Assembly: GCA_003486665.1 (NCBI GenBank)
Contig: DNGF01000150.1
Location: forward strand, 1 to 6,198
Length of the DNA stretch: 6,198 nucleotides
DNA from: Oscillospiraceae bacterium
GTDB taxonomy: Bacteria > Bacillota > Clostridia > Oscillospirales > Acutalibacteraceae
Direction: 5' to 3'
Both the position numbers and the translations under genes were made by a program. Shown piece after piece: positions 1 through 4,771 of this stretch; position 1 is the first letter of the stretch, and each line of letters opens with the position of its first letter. The notes beneath the pieces were generated by a model. The model saw only the letters and a list, made by a program, of their open reading frames with translations, was not told the origin of the DNA and searched no databases.

Positions 1-1
1 G

Positions 2-637
2 CTTGAAGAGGCGAAGAAGATTTACACCGCCGGCCTTGGGGGACTTTATACTCTGGAGATTCCGTCGATGAAGGCGGCTAAAGCCATGCCGAATAACACG
101 GAGGAGGAAAAAGAACTCCGCCGCAATGCGATAAACAGAGTGCGAATGATTAAGGATTCCCAAAAGGTTTTAAGAAAAAAATATCCCGACGGGATTGAAA
201 AATTTGATGTCAGAGTTTTTGAACAGCTTTTTGAAAAAGAAGATCAACTCGACGCTCAGGTCAAAGAGGCGGTAAATGAGCTGAGGACGGCGGCAAAGAA
301 TAAGGATAAAACCGCCGAGAAAAAAGCAAATGAAAAAATTAAATCTCTCAGAAAAAACAGAGATGAGATCCGCAAAAAAATTAAGGCTGCAACAGATGAA
401 AATTCAACCTATACCAGAGCAGCAAAGCCCTATATCGAAGCGGAAAAGCTTTTGAAGCAGGAAGAGAATTATCTTCATTATGAGGATATAAAAGCCCGTT
501 ATGAGGAATCCAAAAAACGCAACGACGAGGAAATTCAGCGCCGCACAGCCGAAGAGGAAGAGCTGAAAGCGAAGAGAAGGGAATATGCAGCGAAGGCAAA
601 GGAACAGCGCAGAAGCAAAGGAGGCAAAAATGGATAA
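2..637 (+). CDS. Partial gene (5' end missing): charged, coiled-coil-rich C-terminal region of an unrecognised protein
   Basis: The reading frame is open from base 2 to the TAA at 635-637, giving 211 visible residues. The gene therefore almost certainly begins upstream of the window; an ATG at 68 lies inside the frame and has no convincing ribosome binding site. The first ~22 visible residues (with AGLGGLYTLEIP) are only mildly hydrophobic. From about residue 77 the chain is dominated by Lys, Glu, Arg and Ala in long helical stretches (about 77-132 and 146-204), consistent with coiled coil, and it ends in a basic Gly/Lys tail. No catalytic motif is visible and I do not recognise the family. 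One guess is the cytoplasmic tail of a membrane protein such as a sugar transporter, because it is coupled to a glycosidase gene, but no membrane segment is visible here. The last 8 bases overlap the start of the GH5 gene, and its codons also carry that gene's ribosome binding site. The gene is surely real; its function is unknown. Confidence -1.
   Translation, partial: LEEAKKIYTAGLGGLYTLEIPSMKAAKAMPNNTEEEKELRRNAINRVRMIKDSQKVLRKKYPDGIEKFDVRVFEQLFEKEDQLDAQVKEAVNELRTAAKNKDKTAEKKANEKIKSLRKNRDEIRKKIKAATDENSTYTRAAKPYIEAEKLLKQEENYLHYEDIKARYEESKKRNDEEIQRRTAEEEELKAKRREYAAKAKEQRRSKGGKNG
619..624 (+). promoter_or_regulatory. Ribosome binding site of the GH5 gene
   Basis: AGGAGG lies 5 nt before the ATG at 630. 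It sits inside the last codons of the upstream gene and fixes the start at 630. An in-frame ATG at 585 would add 15 residues but has only a weak AAGGG placed too close to it, and the added residues do not resemble the family N-terminus. Confidence -1.
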
Positions 638-2102
638 GCTCACTGTTAAAGGCACAAGAATAGTCGATTCACACGGGCGAGAAAGAATCCTGACGGGACT
701 TAATGTGTGTGATAAGGGAAAATATGTTGAGGGACAAAGGCGAATCTACGGCGAGCAGTGGAAGAAAGGCCTTGCCGCCGACATGAGGACTCACGGAATG
801 GACCTTATCCGCCTCGGAATAACATGGGATGCGGTTGAACCCAAGCCGGGGGAATACAACGAAGAGTATCTTGATTTTATCGGCGGAATTCTCGACGAAT
901 GTAAGGAAGCCGGCGTTTATGTTTATCTTGATATGCACCAGGATCTATTCTCCGGAACGGATTTGCTCTGCGGCGACGGTGCGCCGAAATGGGCAACGCT
1001 GACGGGCAAATACAAATATCAGCCGACAAGGATAGTTTGGGCAGAGGGCTATTTCTGGGGCAGAGCCGTTCACCGCGCATTTGATTCTTTCTGGAATGAT
1101 GAAAAAATCGGCGGCAAGGGCATTCAGGTTTGGTTTGAAGAAATGTGGACATATGTTATTGAAAAATTCGGCAGCCATCCTGCGATAATCGGCTTCGACT
1201 TTTTCAATGAGCCGTTTCCCGGAAAGAGCGGCGGAAAAGTTTTTCGCGAGGTGATCGGTCGTCTTGTTTCAACAACCGTTTTGGATAAAACGATTTCAAA
1301 GAAAAAGCTTATCGAGCTTGCGGCAAAGAGCGATGACCCGTCAAGGGTGCTTGACCTTTATACAGGTGATCATCTGAGAAAAATCACAAGTGCCGGCGAC
1401 GATATCATCAAAACCTTTGACACGAAAAAATATTTTCCGTTCATAAATAAAATGGCGAGAGCGACAAGAAAATGCGGCAATGAAAAATTTGTTTTTCTTG
1501 AAAACAGCTACTATTCCAATCTCGGAATCCCTTATTCATGTCCGCGTCCGATACTTTCGGGCAAAACGGAAAACAACGTTATTTTTTCACCGCACGCTTA
1601 CGATTTTATGGTGGACACTCCATCGTATAAATACGCAAGCAACGACCGTGTCGGATCGATTTTTGCCGAACACAGACGTTCACAGCAGCGGCTCGGAGTT
1701 CCCGTTATAGTCGGCGAATGGGGCGGCTTTACCGAGGGTGACGAATGGTTTCCGCATATTGAATTTCTGCTTGATTTGTTCGATTTGTACAAGTGGAGCA
1801 ACACCTATTGGTGCTATTTTGACGGCTTCACGGATACGGAGGTTTACCAAAAGGTTCTTACTCGTCCGCACCCCGTAGCTGTCACGGGTGAGATTGAAAG
1901 CTACGGCTATGACCGTGAAAATAAAGAATTTAATCTCGGCTTCGTTCAGCATGAAGAAACAAAAGCAAAGACGGAAATTTTTGTTCCGTCCGTGCCGAAA
2001 TATGCCGAGCTTGACGGCGAAGAAATTGCAATAAAACGCAAAGGAATTTTCAGATTTTCGACCGCACCCGGCGAGCATAAAATTAAAATAATTTTTAAAT
2101 AA
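630..2102 (+). CDS. Glycoside hydrolase family 5, endoglycosylceramidase-like, cytoplasmic
   Basis: The product is 490 residues: a retaining (beta/alpha)8-barrel GH5 enzyme most like endoglycosylceramidases and related beta-glucosylceramidase/steryl-glucosidase proteins, which hydrolyse beta-glycosidic bonds of glycolipids or similar aglycone glucosides. Seen in the sequence: an N-terminal strand with GRERILTGLNV; RLGITWDAVEP; DMHQD at 101-105; the acid/base Glu194 in FFNEP; the nucleophile Glu363 in VGEWGG; and RPHPVAVTG near the start of a C-terminal beta-sandwich domain (about 405-490), a combination typical of the endoglycosylceramidase branch. A mainly helical segment of about 80 residues (about 205-287) between the acid and the next barrel strand could form a lid over the substrate site. 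There is no signal peptide, so it should act inside the cell on imported or cellular glycosides. It overlaps the preceding gene by 8 bp, suggesting translational coupling. GH5 assignment is firm; the exact substrate cannot be read from sequence and a plain beta-glucosidase role is possible. Confidence -1.
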   Translation: MDKLTVKGTRIVDSHGRERILTGLNVCDKGKYVEGQRRIYGEQWKKGLAADMRTHGMDLIRLGITWDAVEPKPGEYNEEYLDFIGGILDECKEAGVYVYLDMHQDLFSGTDLLCGDGAPKWATLTGKYKYQPTRIVWAEGYFWGRAVHRAFDSFWNDEKIGGKGIQVWFEEMWTYVIEKFGSHPAIIGFDFFNEPFPGKSGGKVFREVIGRLVSTTVLDKTISKKKLIELAAKSDDPSRVLDLYTGDHLRKITSAGDDIIKTFDTKKYFPFINKMARATRKCGNEKFVFLENSYYSNLGIPYSCPRPILSGKTENNVIFSPHAYDFMVDTPSYKYASNDRVGSIFAEHRRSQQRLGVPVIVGEWGGFTEGDEWFPHIEFLLDLFDLYKWSNTYWCYFDGFTDTEVYQKVLTRPHPVAVTGEIESYGYDRENKEFNLGFVQHEETKAKTEIFVPSVPKYAELDGEEIAIKRKGIFRFSTAPGEHKIKIIFK

Positions 2103-2104
2103 AA

Positions 2105-2147
2105 AACAACTTTCCTGCAAAAAAATTGTGGGAAAGTTGTTCTTTTT
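2105..2147. terminator. Bidirectional rho-independent terminator between convergent genes
   Basis: A perfect 11-bp stem pairs AACAACTTTCC (2105-2115) with GGAAAGTTGTT (2131-2141). The loop bases can extend it by 5 more pairs (2116-2120 with 2126-2130, two of them G-U). On the plus strand it begins 2 nt after the GH5 stop and is followed by TTTTT at 2143-2147. On the minus strand it lies 27 nt past the stop of the DUF2804 gene and is followed by a T-rich run (complement of about 2092-2104). It can therefore end both transcription units. Confidence -1.
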
Positions 2148-2168
2148 ATTTGGCGGTCTAAAATATAT

Positions 2169-3287
2169 TTACCACATATTATCCGAGTTTTCACAGAATG
2201 CGACCATGTCTTTAATTTCAAGAACCGTGCCGTCATCGAGCGTGACGGTGCCGTTCCATTTGCCGAAAACCTGATGGCAGATGTTGCCGATGAATATAAC
2301 TCTTGATTTTGTATAGTTATCGTAGAACGGAGTCATCGTCATTTCAAAACGTCCGTCGGACGAGGTGAATTTCCATGGTTTCATCCAGTCGTTTTCATCT
2401 TTTTCAAGATATATCTCGCCGATCTTGTGAGCCTTGCCGTTGAGGAAAAGTGTATTTTCCGTGGCGGCGCTCATATCGCCGAAGCCCCAGCCGATTTCAA
2501 AGCCGAAAATGTCGCCGTTTTCGAGCTTTGTGCTGCCGTTGCCCCAATACCAATTGGTGTGGTAGGGCCAAACTCCTCGGCCCCAATCGAGAACGCAGAA
2601 CGAATCCGACGGGTCAAATTCGACGGTCATATCGCCGATTTTAACCGTTCCCGTTACGGGCATACAATTTATCTTTTGATTGTAATAGAATTTTTTGCTG
2701 TCCCTGTCGCCGAACGGAAGCGCCATCGCAAGGTACTCGTGATTCGGGAACATATCCATTGAAATATCAACGGTGAAAGGCTTGCCGCCCGTACGTCCGT
2801 TGAACTTGATGGTGCGCTGAGTTTCGGTCACGTTAACGTCAAGATTAAAGCCGAGCTTGTGACGTGAAAAAGTTTGCGGTGACATAGCCGTTTCGGAAAG
2901 ACCGAATTTGCCGAAGCTCAGAAGTCTGAGTGAAACCGCACTGTAGCTTTTGCCGGTCTGCATATCGAAGAGTGTTACGTTTGCCGCTCCGCCGAGTGAG
3001 ATGTCCGCCATCGTAACCTGCATAACGTAACGGCTGTTGGAAATTTGATAAAAGTCCCATTCTTTAATGCGCGTTTTGTTTGCCTTGATTGCGCTGCGGT
3101 CATATTGATAAAGCTCCGTAAAGCAGTAGCCGGGCTGAGTGAGACTGCCGTCCTCTTTGAGCAGGGGAGTCGGCTCGGTTATTTTGATCTGCCCCGTTTC
3201 GTCGATTGCCGCTGTATAAAAAATTGTGCTCATTGCAATAATTATCGTCAGAATAAATGAAGTTAACCTGATAACTTTATTTTTCAT
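2169..3287 (-). CDS. DUF2804 family protein with N-terminal signal peptide (exported)
   Basis: The product is 372 residues. Residues 1-27 form a signal peptide: basic MKNKVIR, a hydrophobic core (LTSFILTIIIAMSTIF) and a likely signal peptidase I site after TAA at residue 27; no lipobox cysteine follows. From about 35 to the end it matches my knowledge of DUF2804: an N-terminal ITEPTPLLKEDGSL stretch, the hallmark LDWGRGVWPY at 233-242 followed by a Trp/Tyr-rich NWYWGNGS, GFEIGWGFG at 262-270, and a closing QVFGKWNGTV...DDG strand pair at 339-353. The family has no known biochemical role; its all-beta pattern suggests a lipocalin-like fold, which is inference. The start is set by AGGAGG 7 nt before the ATG. 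The ATG overlaps the TGA of the NimA-like gene (ATGA, 3284-3287), so it is the last gene of the sirtuin operon. Members I recall lack signal peptides, so the export signal is notable. The gene ends in TAA just before the shared terminator. Confidence -1.
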   Translation of the reverse strand: MKNKVIRLTSFILTIIIAMSTIFYTAAIDETGQIKITEPTPLLKEDGSLTQPGYCFTELYQYDRSAIKANKTRIKEWDFYQISNSRYVMQVTMADISLGGAANVTLFDMQTGKSYSAVSLRLLSFGKFGLSETAMSPQTFSRHKLGFNLDVNVTETQRTIKFNGRTGGKPFTVDISMDMFPNHEYLAMALPFGDRDSKKFYYNQKINCMPVTGTVKIGDMTVEFDPSDSFCVLDWGRGVWPYHTNWYWGNGSTKLENGDIFGFEIGWGFGDMSAATENTLFLNGKAHKIGEIYLEKDENDWMKPWKFTSSDGRFEMTMTPFYDNYTKSRVIFIGNICHQVFGKWNGTVTLDDGTVLEIKDMVAFCENSDNMW

Positions 3288-3775
3288 CGGATTTCCTCCT
3301 TCAAAAGTTCTTCTCCCTGCTTTCCTGTCATGTGTTCAATGTTTATCTTTATCATGCAGAGTATGCCGAATTCACGCTCAACCTCCGCCGGAATTCCGTC
3401 GAGACAGTCGGGGCAGTATTTTTCGGCGAGTGCCGTTACGGAGGAGCGCATTTCATTCTCGTCTGTGAGAATTTCCGCTTTGCCGAAAGCTACAACGCTC
3501 TTAAAGAGTGTTGTATATTTTGCCTGAAGAATGTCGTCACGGTCAACAACGCAGAAGGATACCTTGGATTCATTTTTAATTGCGTCAAGCTTGTGACCCG
3601 ACTTTGCACAGTGAAGATAGATTTTGCCGTCAGTGTAGTAATAGTTGATCGGCACGGTATAAGGATAACCGTTGTCGCCGAGTACGGCAAGCACTCCTGT
3701 TTTGCCTTGTTCAAGGATTTTTTCACATTTCTCTTTTGTAAGCTGCTGTCTGAGTCTTCTCATTTCTCTGAACAA
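3284..3775 (-). CDS. NimA-like pyridoxamine 5'-phosphate oxidase family protein (FMN-binding split barrel), TTG start
   Basis: From the TTG at 3775-3773 the product is 163 residues and begins MFREMRR, the usual N-terminus of NimA-like proteins as I know them. An ATG at 3808 would lie inside the sirtuin gene and add 11 residues foreign to the family. Seen: GVLAVLGDNGYPYTVPINYYY (about 27-47), the first strands of the split barrel; IYLHCAKSGHKLDAI (52-66), with His55 and His61, in the flavin/haem-contacting region; KVSFCVVD (71-78); and SVVAFGKAEIL (93-103). These dimeric cytoplasmic proteins bind FMN. NimA itself reduces 5-nitroimidazole drugs to inactive amines, but most relatives have no proven substrate, so resistance should not be assumed. 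It lies 16 nt after the sirtuin gene and overlaps the DUF2804 gene by 4 bp. Family assignment is firm, the start is well supported, and the substrate is unknown. Confidence -1.
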   Translation of the reverse strand: MFREMRRLRQQLTKEKCEKILEQGKTGVLAVLGDNGYPYTVPINYYYTDGKIYLHCAKSGHKLDAIKNESKVSFCVVDRDDILQAKYTTLFKSVVAFGKAEILTDENEMRSSVTALAEKYCPDCLDGIPAEVEREFGILCMIKINIEHMTGKQGEELLKEEIR

Positions 3776-3778
3776 AAA

Positions 3779-3790
3779 ATCACCGCCTTT
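3779..3790 (-). promoter_or_regulatory. Ribosome binding site deciding the TTG start of the NimA-like gene
   Basis: On the minus strand AAAGGCGGTGAT matches the ideal anti-16S sequence AAAGGAGGTGAT at 11 of 12 positions. The GG core ends 7 nt before TTG at 3775, which is ideal spacing. It starts one base after the sirtuin stop codon. The next ATG (3763) would be 19 nt from the core, too far. Confidence -1.
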
Positions 3791-3791
3791 T

Positions 3792-4535
3792 TTATATTTT
3801 GTCGGCAACGCCGCCGAGAACCTGACCTATGCTGTCGTGAAAGACAAGATCGGCATTTGAATCAAAATCGGTCTGTCCTTTATTTATCAGCACAATGTGC
3901 GAACCTCTGAAATAGCGGATATACATTGCCGCAGGGTAAACGGCAAGCGATGTGCCGCCGATAATGAGCAGCTCCGCCGTTGAGATTTCACTGATTGCTT
4001 TTTCAACTACGCTTTCATTGAGAGGTTCTTCGTAAAGAACGACTTCGGGGCGAACAAGTCCGCCGCATTTCTCACAGTAGGGTACCTTGCCCTTGAGCGC
4101 TTTAAGCTTTTCGAGCGGATACGGCTTGCCGCATTCCATGCAGTAGTGAACCGCCGTTGTTCCGTGCAGCTCAAGTACGTTTTTGCTGCCTGCCTTTTGG
4201 TGAAGACCGTCAATATTCTGCGTTAGAACAGAGGAAAGCTTGCCCTTTTTCTCCATTACGGCAAGGACGAGATGCGCCGTGTTCGGCTCAACGTTTATTT
4301 CAAGAAAATATTTATAATAGAAATCATAAAAAACATCGGGTTTTGAAACAAAGAAGCTGTGACTGAGTATCGTTTCCGGTGAAACGCCGTATTCGCGCAC
4401 GGTATTGTAAAGCCCGTCCTCGCTGCGGTAATCCTTAACACCGCTCTCGGTTGAAACTCCGGCACCGCCGAAAAATACCGTTTTTCCCGAACGGTTGATC
4501 ATTTCGGCAAACTGTTTAAGCTTTTCTTTGTCCAT
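3792..4535 (-). CDS. Sir2-family NAD-dependent protein deacylase (sirtuin)
   Basis: The product is 247 residues, normal for a small bacterial sirtuin. It removes acetyl or related acyl groups from lysine using NAD+, giving nicotinamide and O-acyl-ADP-ribose, in the cytoplasm. Seen: GAGVSTESGVKDYR at 24-37 (NAD-binding GAG loop), TQNIDGLH at 105-112 (Asn107, Asp109), catalytic His124 in ELHGT, zinc ligands Cys132, Cys135, Cys154 and Cys157 in two CxxC pairs, RPEVVLYEE at 162-170 (substrate strand), GGTSLAVYPA at 193-202 and INKGQTDFD at 217-225 (adenosine side). Compared with the usual SGIPDFR, this protein has Lys for Pro at 34 and Tyr for Phe at 36. The Tyr-x-x-Arg motif of desuccinylases such as CobB and SIRT5 is not evident, which favours deacetylation (inference). 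The start is supported by GAGG 7 nt before the ATG. It is the first gene of a three-gene operon driven by the promoter at 4586-4614. All catalytic residues are present, so it should be active. Confidence -1.
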   Translation of the reverse strand: MDKEKLKQFAEMINRSGKTVFFGGAGVSTESGVKDYRSEDGLYNTVREYGVSPETILSHSFFVSKPDVFYDFYYKYFLEINVEPNTAHLVLAVMEKKGKLSSVLTQNIDGLHQKAGSKNVLELHGTTAVHYCMECGKPYPLEKLKALKGKVPYCEKCGGLVRPEVVLYEEPLNESVVEKAISEISTAELLIIGGTSLAVYPAAMYIRYFRGSHIVLINKGQTDFDSNADLVFHDSIGQVLGGVADKI

Positions 4536-4585
4536 AAAATCACCTCTTATATAACTGCAAAGACTTAAAGTTTCTTATGTAACAA

Positions 4586-4614
4586 ATTATAGCATAATTG
4601 TAAAAAAATATCAA
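4586..4614 (-). promoter_or_regulatory. Sigma-A type promoter of the sirtuin operon, with extended -10
   Basis: On the minus strand the -35 box TTGATA (4614-4609) and the -10 box TATAAT (4591-4586) are separated by exactly 17 nt. The bases before the -10 give TGCTATAAT, an extended -10. Transcription should begin near 4580, leaving a leader of about 44 nt before the ATG at 4535. The match is very good; activity is inferred. Confidence -1.
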
Positions 4615-4619
4615 ACATA

Positions 4620-4648
4620 TTGAGATTTTCGGATATATGAGTTATAAT
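4620..4648 (+). promoter_or_regulatory. Sigma-A type promoter of the FtsW/RodA-family gene
   Basis: The -35 box TTGAGA (4620-4625, 5 of 6 consensus bases) and the perfect -10 box TATAAT (4643-4648) are separated by 17 nt. Transcription should start near 4655, leaving a leader of about 117 nt before the GTG at 4772. Its -35 box is only 5 bp from the -35 box of the opposing sirtuin promoter. Confidence -1.
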
Positions 4649-4654
4649 AAACTG

Positions 4655-4771
4655 AACAAATGCAATACCGCGCCGTTTAAGTGTGCGAATTGCACGGCAT
4701 TTTTGTCGGGTTGTGCAAAAATTTTGCCGGCTTGCTGACGCAAGTCAAACTACTCACAAAGGGGGAATAGT
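4655..4771 (+). promoter_or_regulatory. Leader of the FtsW/RodA-family mRNA with possible hairpins; no recognised riboswitch
   Basis: Between the promoter and the start codon I see three possible stems. GTGC/GCAC pairs at 4683-4686 with 4692-4695. A longer stem pairs 4696-4705 with 4716-4728, with a 3-nt bulge and a 10-nt loop. A third, 4729-4735 with 4740-4746, has 7 pairs (one G-U) and a TGAC loop. None has a following T-run, so none is a terminator. I could not match the leader to a riboswitch class. The ribosome binding site AGGGGG (4760-4765), 6 nt before GTG, lies outside the stems. A regulatory role is possible but unproven. Confidence -1.

Noticed and set aside
585..629. Upstream ATG as start of the GH5 gene
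   Set aside because: The binding site before it is weak and too close; AGGAGG at 619-624 clearly serves the ATG at 630.
1680..2120. 146-codon open frame on the minus strand opposite the end of the GH5 gene
   Set aside because: It is antisense to conserved GH5 sequence including the nucleophile region, crosses the terminator stem and has no family resemblance.
2427..2762. 111-codon open frame on the plus strand
   Set aside because: It is antisense to the hallmark LDWGRGVWPY region of the DUF2804 gene and has no own signals.
3332..3910. 192-codon open frame on the plus strand, opposite the NimA-like and sirtuin genes
   Set aside because: It lies antisense to two genes with clear family motifs, has no good ribosome binding site and no recognisable domain; it is a by-product of codon bias.
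4660..4680. Possible six-codon leader peptide in the SEDS leader
   Set aside because: There is no ribosome binding site before the ATG, and so short a frame is expected by chance.
4655..4771. Cyclic-di-GMP riboswitch, suggested by GACGCAAG near 4737-4744
   Set aside because: The rest of the class consensus, including the tetraloop-receptor parts, is absent, and the bases are better explained by a simple 7-bp hairpin.
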